This document shows, piece after piece, positions 10,342 to 21,030 of a stretch of 64,000 nucleotides of DNA. Under the pieces are notes generated by a model, which saw nothing but the letters and a program-made list of their open reading frames with translations, did no database searches and was not told where the DNA came from. Within the stretch, counting starts at the first letter, position 1. Every line of letters starts with the position of its first letter. The position numbers and the translations under genes were made by a program. Source of the DNA: Hyaloraphidium curvatum (Eukaryota; Monoblepharomycota; Hyaloraphidiomycetes; Hyaloraphidiales; Hyaloraphidiaceae); contig JAIVFI010000025.1 of the NCBI GenBank assembly GCA_025558095.1, positions 186,001 through 250,000 on the forward strand, read 5' to 3'.

Positions 10342-12433
10342 ATGGCTCTAAGATTATCGGCCCGATTATTACCTCGGTTACGCGCCGCCGCCCTGCCGCC
10401 CCTGCGGGGCCTGCGTGCGGCGCCCGCTCTCGCCGCGGCGATGCCCCGACGCGTCGCGGACTTCGCGGCGCCGTCCCCCGTCGACGCCGCCGCCACCTCG
10501 ACTACGCTGCGGGGCCTGTCGACCTCGCTCGTCGTCAAGGCCCGCAAGACGGGTGCGTCCGGATCGGGCACGATGGCCGCCGTCGCGGCGGTGTCGGACG
10601 AAGACGATTCAGTGTTAAGACATGAAATCGAAGACGAGGGCGGGGGGACACTGCGGCTGCGCAAAAGCTCGAAGCGCATGGATGAAGCCGACGAGGGCGT
10701 CGACGAGGATGTGCTGGACGAGGATGTTTCCTTTCCCGGGGTCGCGCACCTGCCCGGGGAGGCCGCACCTGCCCCGCCGCGGAACCTGCCCGCGACGCAG
10801 CTGTCGGCCCTCCAGCGCGGCCATTTGATGTTGCCAAAGCAGATCCAGGATTCGGTGCGCGGGATTCTGAAGCGGAACAAGCACCTTTTGGACGCGGGCG
10901 GCATGAAGACGGAGGTCGAGGGCATGATCACGGCGCTGGCGAGCAACAGGGTGAAAGAGGGCTTGGTAGTCGACGAGGACGGTGAAAAGAGTGGGTTTGG
11001 CTTGCCGCTTTTGCCAAAGAACTACTTCATCGAAGTTCCGCGTCCGCAGCCCGCGTGGAGCCCCATCTTCACCCTTTGAACACGGTTCCTGCTGCCTTGG
11101 CTTACGCGGCTTTCAGATTACCGGTGTCTTATGCCGCCGCGACCAACGTTTTGGGGCAGCTTGTAAGGCGGGCACCCGCCATGGCCGACGCCAGTGGCCA
11201 GGGCTGGAAGTGTCGCCGGGTCCTCGACTTCGGCTCCGGCCCGGGCACGGCAACCCTGTGAGTGACCAACTACGAGCCACTTGTTGCCCTTCCTGATTGG
11301 GTTTGTTCGGGATCGACAGGGCCCTCCAGCACCTGATCGCTGACTTGCCGACGACCAACCCTTTCGCGCACGTCTCGAACGTCTCAATAGTGGACACTTC
11401 CGACGCCATGCTGCGGGTTGCCAAGACGTTGGTGGAGCCCGTGGATGCCGAGGATCCCGTTCACGAGGAAAACCCCGCGGGCGGCCAGCTCCACTACACC
11501 TACTCGCGTTTCCTCCCAAAGTCGTCGGACAAACACGACCTCGTCATTGCGTCCTACTCGTTTGCGGAAATGGAACCCTTCAACCCGCTCTCCGAGCTCT
11601 CGGCGCTGCAGGTGGCCGTGCTCGACTCCCTGTGGAACCTCGTCGCCTCCGACGGCATGCTCGTCCTCATCGAGCGTTCCAACCCCCACGGCTTCGGCAC
11701 CATCCTCTCTGCGCGATCGCACCTCCTGGCCAAGGGAGGCGGCTTCGTCTTTGCGCCCTGCCCGCACGACAAGGCGTGCCCCCTGACGCTGCTGCCCCCC
11801 CGTTCGCCGCACCAGCGGGAATGCGGGTTCTCGCAGCAGCTCCGGACGACCGAAACCCTCCGCACCATCTCTCCGGGCCGGAATAAGGAGGTGCTGGATT
11901 CGCGGTTCAGCTACCTCGTCGTACGCCGAGGGGAGCGGCCCGCGGTCCCCAAGCCGCTCCCCGACCTGTACTCGCCCGACACCCCGCTTCGGGATCTCGA
12001 CGCCGCGTCGTTCCGCTGGCCGCGGCTGATCGTCCCGCCTTTGAAGCGCAAGGGCCACGTGATCTTCGACTGGTGCGCGCCGTCGGGGATGCTGGAGCGG
12101 GCCAGGGTGCCCAAGAGCATGGGCAAGGTCGAGTACCGCGAGGCGCGCGGCTCGCGCTGGGGCGACATGTGGCCGTGGGGATCCAAGGGCGCGGTGCAGG
12201 AGCGGGAGGTGATGAGCGAGGAGGAGCGGCGCCGCGTCGAGAAGCGCAAGGCCGCCGAGGAGAAGGCGGAGGCGGACGCGCGGAGGCCCAAGAGGGTCAA
12301 GGGCTACGTCGACTTTTACGGCAAGCACGTGCCGCGGGAGGACCTCATGCCCATGAGGGAGCTGGAGACCGAGGTGGCGTCGCGCAAGTACAGGGGCTTG
12401 AAGCGGGCCGGGCTGGGGAGGAAGAGGCTGTGA
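10342..12433 (+). CDS. RSM22: Mitochondrial ribosomal small-subunit assembly factor Rsm22/METTL17
   Basis: Three exons (10342-10981, 11050-11257, 11320-12433), 653 residues. The N-terminus is Arg/Ala-rich without acidic residues, a typical mitochondrial presequence. After an acidic linker come LAYAAFRLPVSYAAA, the methyltransferase loop RVLDFGSGPGTATL and the family Cys cluster CPHDKACPL followed by ECGFSQ, which binds an Fe-S cluster in Rsm22/METTL17. A Lys/Arg-rich C-terminal tail suits rRNA binding. The protein helps assemble the mitoribosomal small subunit. The first junction (GACG|GTGAAA) was chosen because it restores frame. The gene converges on the alpha/beta hydrolase gene, 114 bases away. 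Confidence 0.9.
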
Positions 12434-12547
12434 TTTGGAACCTTCAAATGGGAAGGCTGTGTCGCGAATCTTGAAACACACGACGAAAGCAAAAGCGCTC
12501 CCATGAATGTCGTCCAAAGGTCTATTTGTTGTCGACTGTACCGCCGA

Positions 12548-14158
12548 TCATGCCAGCGCCGGCATGTCGAGTATCCGCAGGCACTGCTTGCCAATGACCT
12601 CGTTGTCCTCCTTCCAGCCCCCAGCGCCCGCAATGTGGCCCCAGCACGACTCGATGACCACCAGCTCGGCGTTTTTCATGTGGGAGACCTCGATCTCCGA
12701 GTCCTCGGGGGGAAAGTACAGGTCTCTGAAAGGCGTGGGCGGGAAACAGTTATCAGCAGGGCACAAATCACAGATCGAACCGGCTTGGCCCACGTTCGGC
12801 ACGGCATCACAATCGCCCTGCACTTGAGAGACGACAGCGCCAGCGCGTAGTCCTTCTTGTACCTGCCCGCGGATGCTTCAGCCCGGCGCCGCGCTCTGCG
12901 GCGCCGCTGTCCACCCACTCCTCCGTGTCGCTCAGGTCCATGTTCTGCCACGTCCACAGCATGCACAGCAAGTCGTTCGGATCCTGCCTGCACCAGAACG
13001 CCTCCCGCTTGCCCACGAGCCAGTCCTCCAGCCCGTTGCACCCGTGCACGGTCTCGTACAGTTTGCGGCGGAACCACTCCTGCGAAAAGGCCCAGCCCGA
13101 GTAGACCCGCGCAAAGGCGCGCATCCCGCGCTCCGGGTACAGGTTGCGCTTGTAGTACCACCCGTCGAAGAAGTCCGGGTCGGCGAGGAGCGCGGATTTG
13201 GGGCCCTCGAGGAAGACGAAGTTGTGCGGGGACGTGCGGGCCGAGCCGCAGAAGGGGAGGATGCGCTCGACGAGGTCGGGGTACATGGATGCCCTGTCGG
13301 CCGAGGGGGGTGGGTTCAGCAGGAGCCGGTACTACGTATGTCGGGCCGGGCCCACCACATGTACGACTGCTGCGCGCCCATGCTCCACCCGACCACCAGC
13401 CTCGCCTTCTTCATCCCCAGCGCCTCGCACACGATCTTTTGCGCGCGAACGTTGTCCTGGCACATGATCTTGGGGAACTTGGGCCCGTCGAACGGGAACG
13501 GCGTGTTGCTGGGGGAGCTCGACTGCCCGTTGCCAAACATGCAGAGGGTGACGACGAAGTTCTGCTCCGGCCGGAGGTACTCGACCAGCCATTCGTTGTC
13601 CTGCCAGGTGCCGGCGTAGCTGGTGGTGGAGGCGCGCTGGGATCAGCTTTCCGCTCGCGGGACTGATCTCGGCCCCGAATGAAGCCCGGCGCCGTCCGAA
13701 ACCCGCAGTCCCGATCCTCCGCGTTTCGAATCGCGCTCATCCAGCGCGAAAGCGGGGTCATCCCCGGTCCCCACGCGCCTCTCGGCCCCAATCGCGTCCG
13801 CCACTCCCCGACCGCGTACCACGGCTTCGCACGCGCCCTACGCCCTTTCTCCCCCCAAGCACCCGCATCGCAACCCTCCCCGATCAAAAGCACCGCCGAC
13901 ACCCACCAAGACGGGATAACGACCACTGCCGCCCCACCACAAACATACCAGGCACGGCAACGCGTCCCGTAAGCTCCCATCGCCCATCCCGTGCGCGGGA
14001 AACGCACCATTGTCGCCCGCCGCGTTCACCTCCCCCCACGTCTTGAAGACCACCTTGGCATCGGGGATGCGGCCGCCACGGAGGAGGGTAAAGTCGCCGA
14101 GGTGGAAGGTGGAGGAGCCGTCGGCGTTGGGTGTTATCTGGGGGGAGTTGGCGGCCAT
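12548..14158 (-). CDS. Alpha/beta hydrolase, homoserine O-acetyltransferase family
   Basis: Six exons: 14158-14008, 13925-13907, 13619-13356, 13293-12915, 12855-12794, 12725-12548, giving 350 residues. The 19-nt exon 2 encodes VVIPS and joins the VFKTWGEVN...DN start to YAGTWQDNEW. The nucleophile elbow is GWSMGAQQ (Ser), followed by LPFCGSART, FLEG, MLWTWQNMD, then MPCRTDLYFPPEDSE (acid region) and ESCWGHIAG (catalytic His). This is the MetX-like fold, but in the fungal esterase-like branch whose substrate is often unknown, so methionine synthesis should not be assumed. Exon 5 can start at either of two AAG acceptors (CAAGAAG), adding or dropping one Lys. Confidence 0.87.
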
Positions 14159-14420
14159 CGTGGGGCGGGGGCCGCGGGGCGGGGGGATGGGAGGGGCGGG
14201 AAGGGGGTGGAGGGGCGGGAAGACGGTTCGATGGCAGCAGAGAGGGTGGGATATCGCTCGATAATCGTTCGATGATCGTGACGCTCGTCCCGCTGGTTTG
14301 ATCGGGCGATCGGAGGCGCCGTCACATTGGGCCTCGTCGGCCCGCTACAAAGGCAGCCAGGACCGCGACCGTCGATCCTCATCCTCAACAAGAAACGCAA
14401 CCCACGCACCGCGGGACCGA

Positions 14421-15696
14421 TCATGCCGCCACCCTCCTCGCCTCCCTCAGCTCCCTCTCCAGCGCCTCCTCCTCCTCCTCGAGCTCCCTCAGCCGCCTGA
14501 GTATCTCGGCGCGGTCCATGTCGGCCTTGCTCGCCGGTTCCGGCGAGGCGGGCGCGGGACCGACGATCTCGGCCGCGGCGGGCTTGGGTGGGAAGGCGAG
14601 GGGGAGGGGCAGCGAGTTCTCCTTGCCTCCAACGGGCCCGTTGTCGCCGGCACGGGTACGGGAGCGCGTGGCGCGGGGTTCGAGGGGTGCGGGGGCGGGG
14701 CGGGGGCGGAGGGAGCGGGTGGGGCGGGGTTCGAGGGGGGGGGGGGCGGACGGGTCGGGAGCGGGTTCGGGAGCTGCAATCTCCGAGGCGTCGACGGTCG
14801 GTTCTAGAACGACGTGTCAGATGATCCTGCCATAGCAACGTGCGCGGGAACGGCCCACCAAAGAGCACCCTCCCCCCGCCCTCCATCTCCGCCACCGCGG
14901 CCCCCAGCCTCCTCGCGCTCCGCGCCTGCCTCTCCCGCGGCGTCTCGGGGTCCAGCACGCCCCTGCCCGGCGTCCGCGGGGCGCCGGCGTTGCGGCCGAG
15001 GTACCCTTCGATGGCACGGTTGAGCTTGCTCATGGGCTGCGGGGCGGCGTGCTGGGTGTGGGAGGGTTGCGAGAGCTGGGAGGACTGCGACGCCTGCGAG
15101 GCCTGCGATGCCGGGGCGGCGTCCGAACCCTGCGACGACGACGGGTCGCCACCCTCGAACAGCATCTTGGGCTTCTTTGGCATGCGCACGGCGCCCGAGT
15201 AGATGGACGCGCGCTTGTCGATCGTCCGCCTCGCCGTGGTCGGCGCCTCCCTGCGCACAGTCGTCGGGGGCGGCAGCTGCGCCGGGGGGGCCGCGGGGCG
15301 TGTCGCACGCCGGGCTGCACCGCCGAGCAGCGTGGGTCTGCCCGTAGTCGCGGGTTCTGCGAGGATGGCACGCAGCGACGCTGTTTCCTGACGGAAACCG
15401 GGCGGGCGGTGCGGAGCGGCGGCCGGTTTGCGCACGGGGGCGCGTGCGGCGGGGGCGGTGCGGCCGAGGGAGGATTGGAAGGTGAATCGGGGCGCCGCGG
15501 CGGTTGTCTGGCCGGCGGGGGGAGCCGAGGGCGCGGCAGGAGCAGGGGCAGGATGGGCAGGCCGGGTTTGGGCCGGGCGTGCGGGGGCAGCCGGAGGCGA
15601 CGGCCTCACTGGCGCCTTCACGGCCACCCGCTGAGACACCAACGGCTTCGCCTGCGACCGCGCCTGGAACGGGCGAGCGGGCCGCGGCGGCGGCAT
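14421..15696 (-). CDS. Disordered Pro/Ser-rich protein with KEN box and C-terminal coiled coil
   Basis: Two exons (15696-14859, 14803-14421) with a 55-base intron ending CTGACACGTCGTTCTAG; 406 residues. Most of the protein is low-complexity Ala/Pro/Arg/Ser. Recognisable pieces are MPKKPKMLFEGG, a Gln/Ser-rich SQASQ repeat, RVLFEPTVD across the junction, a KEN box in GGKENS, and a final about 33-residue charged helix (RAEILRRLRELEEEEEALER). A KEN box plus a terminal coiled coil is common in cell-cycle proteins degraded by APC/C; that role is inferred. The start is unsure, because the open frame continues upstream to an acceptor-like TTCTCAG near 15748 and a 5' exon may exist. Confidence 0.6.
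14678..14752 (+). repeat. G-rich tract with a 12-G homopolymer
   Basis: The plus strand has many runs of 3-5 G, ending in 12 consecutive G, inside exon 2 of the minus-strand KEN-box gene. It can in principle form G-quadruplexes and is prone to length errors. The count of 12 keeps the minus-strand frame open. Confidence 0.7.
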
Positions 15697-17608
15697 GTTG
15701 TCCAACCGCGGGATCCGCGAGTCCCCCGCGCCGGCAACGAAGCGCTGAGAATGAATCCCGTTACCAACGCCGCCAACCGCGGACCGTGCGGAAGAATCAG
15801 CGTGCCGCGAGGAGGAGGCCGAGGGGCCGGCGGCGCCCGGGGAGGTGCGCGGGCGGGCGGGGGGCGCGGCGGGGCGCGCGGGCGCCGCGGGCCGCGGGGC
15901 CGGGCGGGCCGCTCCGGGGCGGTTCCTGCGAATTGCGGCGTCATTTAACTGGCATCTTGTTCCGGGCAGACGAGGCGGAGAGAGCTCCTACATGGGGATA
16001 CGGCGTCGGCGAATTCAGCGTGTGTTGCGAGAAGGTCAGTAGTCAAAATCGATGATTGCGAGCTACGAATCTGGTCTCCCTGGCCTCGCCTAGGCTGCGC
16101 TGCAAGCTTCTCCATTGCCGAAAAATGCTCGGATCTCTCCGAACCGTGTCGTGGTGCCCTCACATCAAGGGGCGTCTCCGTTGTGCTGGCGATTGAGTCA
16201 GGAGCCTGGAAGCCGCCGAATCCTGGCGACAGCCCGCCCCGGAGTCACCCAGGTGACTTCAGCTCTCGATTGAATCCACCTGCGCGGTCGTGGTTCGCCC
16301 TGGCGCTACGTGGCGGATTACAGGCGTCCCGACTGCGCTCGACGGCGCATCGGACAGCGAGCTCCGGACGACGAATCCCGCGCACCTCGCGCAGAGGAAT
16401 GGTCGGAGAGTCATTTTTTTCCTTCAATTTCGATAGGGCACAGGCGTCAGGGGAACCCCAACGTTTCGGGTGCCGTCCCGGTGATCGGTGACGACGGGCA
16501 ACGCGGCTTTCTCACCACTCCCGCATGCACCGCCATCCCCGAGCAGTCGATCCGGAGTTCAGCTTTCCTCGGCCCTCGCGCACATTGATCGCGTCGATGC
16601 TATCCCGGCCTCGCCGCCCCGCCGCGTCCCCGCGCGCGGCCCGCCATCCGCTCGCGCGACTTCACCCACGCGAAGTCAACCTCCCCGCGACCCTTGACTC
16701 CACTTTCCGGTTTACCCTCTCCAGCCGCCGTCGCTCGAGGAGCCGGAGGCGTCACGCGCGAATAATCGGACCGCCGCCTACGTGGCACCAGCCGCGCGGT
16801 GCGAAGGAACTCCCGGCCCGCCGAGCCGGACCTCCCACCCGCGACTACCGCTCCGCACCGGGGGAGGACCTTAGCCATGTGGATCTCCCATTTTTTTGCG
16901 GCGGCGGTTCGGACGCCCCCGGGAAATCGGCAAATCGGCCCCGCGAGCGATTTCCGCCCCGCCGCAGCCGAACCGCCGCCCGCCCGCCGACCGGGGTCCC
17001 GGCCGACCGGGCGGCCACCGCCCGGGCGTCGGAGAGCGGCTGCGGCGCGGACGCAGGACCGCCCGTGCGAGGGGATGCCGGCCCGCCGCCTCCCGGTGTC
17101 CGCATCCGGACCCGCGGCCCGCATCGGCTGCCGGGGGTTGCGGGGAGGCGGCCGGGAGACGCGCGGGGAGCGGCGCGACCGGGTGCATGGGCGGAATGTG
17201 CGTACTTTGCGAGCTTTGGGATGCGCGGCATGCTGCCGTTCCGACATTTTCTCGGGGGCAGCGGGCCGCAACAAGGAGGACGCCTGGAGCCAGCCAGCGT
17301 GAAAGCCAAGTGCCGTTTCTGCCGGGGATCGTCGACGTGCGATTTCGGGCCTGCTCCAGCCTTGCAGCCCGCCAAACGCCTGCTGATAAGGTGGAGTAAT
17401 CCGCCCGGCCGTGGCCTCGCATGCCTTTGGCGGGCCGTGCGCGCTCAGGGGCCTCAAAGGTTACGTCATTGCTCTGGACAAAAAGAGGCGACAGGGATCT
17501 ACGAGCCGCTGGTCCGGCCACGGCCACCGGGGACCCTGCCCGCGGACATTCGGCCACCCCCTCTCGCGCCGCGGCCGACTCGGCCACCCTCCCCCACGGC
17601 ACACTCAT
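15697..17608. other. Long intergenic region between divergent genes
   Basis: About 1.9 kb with no gene I can support. Several open frames cross it on both strands, but they read as Arg/Pro/Ala noise of GC-rich DNA without motifs. It probably holds the 5' region of the KEN-box gene and the promoter and leader of the Zn2Cys6 factor. Confidence 0.45.
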
Positions 17609-19825
17609 ATGGTGCCCGCAGCGATGCCCGTGGCCGAGCCACCGCGGCCTTCCTGCAGCGTATGTTCTCAAATGAAGACCAAATGTGTCTACACGGACTC
17701 GCAGGGACCGTGCCAGCGGTGCTCGCGGCTGTCGCGGGCGTGCGCGCCGCCGGACGGGACGCTCAGCAGGCGCAAGCGCGAGAAGCTGCGGCGGGCACAG
17801 CGGGCGGCCGCCGCGCCGGCGGGCTCCGGCAGCGGGGATTCCAACTCGCCGTCGCCCCCGCCGTCGGCCGGGCCCCCGCCGCTCTCCCTCCCGGCACCCT
17901 CGCCGCGCGCCCCGGCATCGGGCGTCGACGTCCTCGCCGCCGCGGCTTTCGGATGGGCCGACGCCACCCCCGCGCCGCCGCCGGCGGCTTCCCCCTGGCC
18001 CTCGCACGCCTCGCTGGCACCGCTGCCCGGGCTCAGCGGCTCGCTCGGCCCCGCCCCTCCCTCCCCCGGGCCCTTCATGTCGGGCGGCCTCGCGCCCCGG
18101 GCCACCCCGCTCCTCGGGCTCGCCACCGCAACCGGACCCTCTCCCTCGCAGGGGATCGGTTTCGCCCCCGGCTTCGTCGCCCGCGTGCCCCGATCGCACA
18201 TCTCGCCCGACGCCCCGCACAAAGACGTCCTCCTGCAGGCCCTGATCGGCTACTGGGCCTGCATGCACCGCCTCAACCCGCTGGTTCACAGGGGCTGCTT
18301 CGAGCGCGCCTTCCTGCCCGGCCCGCACAGCCCCGTGTACGGGCGCAACCCGCCCGAGGCGCTCCTGTACGCCCTCGCGGCCAACGGCACCCGCTTCGCT
18401 CTGCTCCCGGGCCTCTCGGACGCCGAGCGGCTGCGCTGCGGCAAGGCCCTCTGCGAGCGCGCCCGGGACGCCGTGCTGGCGGGGTACTACGGCCACGAGG
18501 AGGGCCACCGCACCATGACCGACTTTGAGGCGCTGCAGACGCTCTTCATGATGCACTCGTTCTGGGTGCCCTACGGCACGTCGGCGCAGGCGCGCCCGCT
18601 GCTGGAGCGCTTGGTCGAGGTCGGTCGCAAGCTGCGGAAGCGCACGCTGTGGTTCTCCGCTCGGGTGCCTGCCACGGGCACCGAGTGGATCATGGACGAG
18701 ATGGTCGGCCGCGGCTGGATCTCGGTCGCCATCACGGACCTCAGCCTTGCCTACGCCGGGTTCGGCACGCAGGAAAACGACTATTTCGCCGGCCCGTTCT
18801 TCGTCCCGTGCAACGAGCAGTACTTTGACATGGACTCGCAGGACGAGGCCTTTGGTCTGCTGTGCGAGCGGTACGGGCCCACGGCCGCCTGCGCCTCGAT
18901 CGACCTCGCCCCGCTCCTGGACCCGGCCACCGACCCCGCCGCGCGCGCGGGCATCATGCGGGACCTGGTCGGCCCCACATTTTACGGGAGGGCGAGCCTG
19001 CTCACGATGGTGCTGGCCAACACCGTCTTCCGCGAGCTGCGCCTGCGCATGCGGGCCATCGTGGACCGGGACGCTATCGACCCCGCGACGCTGCTGGTCC
19101 GCGGGGCGGCGCAGGACTCCCCCGCCGAGGCGGCTTACCGCCGCCTGGCGCTGCACTGCGACTCGCTTCTCGCGGACCTCTACTCGTCGTTCCCCCAGGA
19201 GCTCGGCACCGCCCTCGCCATCGGCGACCCGGACCCTTTCTTCCGCGCCTGGCCCGCCTACTTCGGGGACCTCGGCTGCGCCCACGCCTTCTTCTCGTCC
19301 TGCACCATCGCCCACTTCTTCCACCTCGAGAACCACCTCGTCGGCCGCGGAATGCCCCCGGCCTCGGTGCTGGCGCACCCCGCCGCCCAGGGCGCCCTCG
19401 GCGCGGCGTCGGCGCTGCTCCGCCTGCTGGGCGGGCAGCTCGCCGACGACCCGGCGCTGCGGTGGACCCACTTCAACCTGCACTTTGTCGTCCTGCGGAC
19501 GGGGTACCTGCTCGTGCGGGCGCTTGAGGTGGTGCCGGCCGCGGCGAGGACGCTGATCGAGAACGAGGTCAGGTTCGTGGCCAGGGTGCTGGGGCTCATG
19601 GGACGGACGCTGCAGCCAATGGGTGGGTCGACCTTTCTTGCCCGTTGTTCTGGCACCGGTCTGACGCGTTTCTCGCTTTCCGCAGGGCCGAAGCTGGCGC
19701 GCGAGTTTGCGATCGCGGCCGCGGACGTGGGTGTCCTTGCGAACGGGGGCGAGATCGCCGTGCTAGATCACTGGGACGTGCCGGCGTGGATGCCGGAGGT
19801 CGCGGCCGTCCCGCAGGAGGCGTAG
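17609..19825 (+). CDS. Zn2Cys6 binuclear cluster transcription factor
   Basis: The N-terminus carries CSVCSQMKTKC, a short spacer, then PCQRCSRLSRAC: six cysteines in the Gal4-type C6 zinc cluster spacing. A basic stretch (SRRKREKLRRAQR) follows, then a Pro/Ala-rich linker and a roughly 480-residue region with HISPDAPHKDVLLQALIGY, HRGCFERAF and EALLYALAANG, which matches the fungal-specific transcription factor (middle homology) domain. The start is the ATG at 17609; the frame is open upstream but without family similarity. A 63-base segment at 19623-19685 (GTGGGT...TTCCGCAG) looks like an intron that happens to keep frame. Removing it gives MGPKLAREFAIAA and 717 residues. Target genes unknown. 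This family is essentially fungal and dates the host. Confidence 0.88.
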   Translation: MVPAAMPVAEPPRPSCSVCSQMKTKCVYTDSQGPCQRCSRLSRACAPPDGTLSRRKREKLRRAQRAAAAPAGSGSGDSNSPSPPPSAGPPPLSLPAPSPRAPASGVDVLAAAAFGWADATPAPPPAASPWPSHASLAPLPGLSGSLGPAPPSPGPFMSGGLAPRATPLLGLATATGPSPSQGIGFAPGFVARVPRSHISPDAPHKDVLLQALIGYWACMHRLNPLVHRGCFERAFLPGPHSPVYGRNPPEALLYALAANGTRFALLPGLSDAERLRCGKALCERARDAVLAGYYGHEEGHRTMTDFEALQTLFMMHSFWVPYGTSAQARPLLERLVEVGRKLRKRTLWFSARVPATGTEWIMDEMVGRGWISVAITDLSLAYAGFGTQENDYFAGPFFVPCNEQYFDMDSQDEAFGLLCERYGPTAACASIDLAPLLDPATDPAARAGIMRDLVGPTFYGRASLLTMVLANTVFRELRLRMRAIVDRDAIDPATLLVRGAAQDSPAEAAYRRLALHCDSLLADLYSSFPQELGTALAIGDPDPFFRAWPAYFGDLGCAHAFFSSCTIAHFFHLENHLVGRGMPPASVLAHPAAQGALGAASALLRLLGGQLADDPALRWTHFNLHFVVLRTGYLLVRALEVVPAAARTLIENEVRFVARVLGLMGRTLQPMGGSTFLARCSGTGLTRFSLSAGPKLAREFAIAAADVGVLANGGEIAVLDHWDVPAWMPEVAAVPQEA

Positions 19826-20072
19826 CCGTTCTGCACCACGAGGCGGGGAGTTGGCCTGTTTCCATCAACGGCACATGTCTGTTGCTCGAATTGAATTGGA
19901 TTGCTGGTCACGCTGTCATCTGCGAACAGGCTTTCAGACGTTGATGCCACGTTGATGCCACGCTTTCGTCGATGGAACCCGCCACCTGTGCTGTGCTCCC
20001 GAAATCCGCATCGCGGCATCTCGCAGCCAGCCGCCGAATCGCCCATCAGTTGTGCGGTGGAAGCGCGCCGCG

Positions 20073-20696
20073 ATGACGGCCCATCTCGCCGCTTTCCTGT
20101 CCTGCATCGGGCTGAAGAGACCCGAGCATTCCAAAGTCTTCTTTGTCGGGCAGGACTGCGCCGGGAAGACCACCCTTCTGTACCGACTCAAGTTGCCCGA
20201 GCAGGACATCGTGAGGACCATCCCGACACTCGGTTTCAACGTCGAGTACGTGCGAGTACGGTCGCCTGCCGGCGCGAGAGACTTCGTGATTTGGGACGTC
20301 GGCGGTAGCGGCAAGATGAGGTCGCTGTGGAAGCACTACTTTGAGGGCACGGAACTTGTCGTGTTCTTTGCCGCCGGCGAGGGTTGCTGCGCCGGACGGG
20401 CGGAGGAAGTGAGCTCAATGCTCGCGGAGCTGGCCGAGGACGAAAGTGTGTGCTCCAAGCCGTTCCTCGTCCTGGTCACCAAGCAGGACCTACCTGGAGC
20501 TGCCGGGCCAGACGAGTTTCGGCGTGTGCATGCGAAGGACCTGCAGAAGTTTCCGGTGATGCCACCGGTTCTCGGCATCTCCGTGACCACGCGGCAGGGC
20601 TTCGACGAGCTGGCTTCCTACATGGTGGAAGCTTGCAGCGGCAAACAGAACGGCGTCAGCTCACCAGCTGGGGACACCGAACGTTGCTTCGGTTGA
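20073..20696 (+). CDS. Arf-like GTPase, truncated tandem copy 1
   Basis: 207 residues, about three-quarters identical by eye to the GTPase half of the downstream gene. It has the P-loop GQDCAGKT, PTLGFNVEY (switch I), WDVGGSGK (switch II) and TKQDLPG. In Arf proteins the switch II motif is WDVGGQDK, so the catalytic Gln is Ser and the next Asp is Gly. Position 2 is not Gly, so no N-myristoylation is expected. The frame ends 20 codons after the GTPase fold because a deletion fused the region after GKQNG to the start of the second C-terminal repeat out of frame. Possibly still expressed as a lone GTPase domain, otherwise a pseudogene. Confidence 0.75.
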   Translation: MTAHLAAFLSCIGLKRPEHSKVFFVGQDCAGKTTLLYRLKLPEQDIVRTIPTLGFNVEYVRVRSPAGARDFVIWDVGGSGKMRSLWKHYFEGTELVVFFAAGEGCCAGRAEEVSSMLAELAEDESVCSKPFLVLVTKQDLPGAAGPDEFRRVHAKDLQKFPVMPPVLGISVTTRQGFDELASYMVEACSGKQNGVSSPAGDTERCFG

Positions 20697-21030
20697 TGTG
20701 GACGGTCGTCACCGCCGCGAACGTGAAGGGAAGGCGGAGAGCGGAAGCTGTGGACGAACTCTTTGAGCTACTGCGGGGCCAGCAAGCCGGTGCTTCAACT
20801 TGCGGCTCGCCTACTTCTGGATGCACATGGTGTGCCTGGCGTGAGCCAGCGGTCCTCGCGGATGCTCTTTCGACTATGCTGTCGGCTCGCTCCGCAAGGG
20901 GTACGATCTGGAGGATGCTCGATTGTGGAAGAAGTTCTAATCGGATGCCGCCATGTTTGCAGAACCTACGGACTCGATGACGTTCCCGGACAAGCGGCCG
21001 CCTCCGAGCACGGTTGCGAAGCAGTGACGG
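20697..21030 (+). pseudogene. Decayed remnant of the second C-terminal repeat, copy 1
   Basis: The DNA stays similar to 22540-22896 of the intact copy: the GGGGACACCG start, the CTTTGAGCT and GGGGCCAG stretches, the CTTCTGGATGCACATGGTG core and the end at ACGGTTGC. It carries a one-base deletion near 20795 and a nonsense change (TTCTATTCG to TTCTAATCG near 20936). The whole first repeat, about 600 bases, is absent. It is a relic of a duplicated gene. Confidence 0.8.

Noticed and set aside
12850-12920. Apparent frameshift in the alpha/beta hydrolase
   Set aside because: A 59-base GT-AG intron (12856-12914) with an AAG acceptor restores the frame and the family motifs.
16525-18528. Long plus-strand open frame overlapping the Zn2Cys6 gene start
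   Set aside because: Arg/Pro/Ala-rich shadow frame of GC-rich DNA with no motifs; the zinc cluster lies in another frame.
16871-19483. 870-codon minus-strand open frame opposite the Zn2Cys6 gene
   Set aside because: Antisense shadow: composition dominated by Gly/Arg/Ala/Glu, no domain, mirrors the coding frame.
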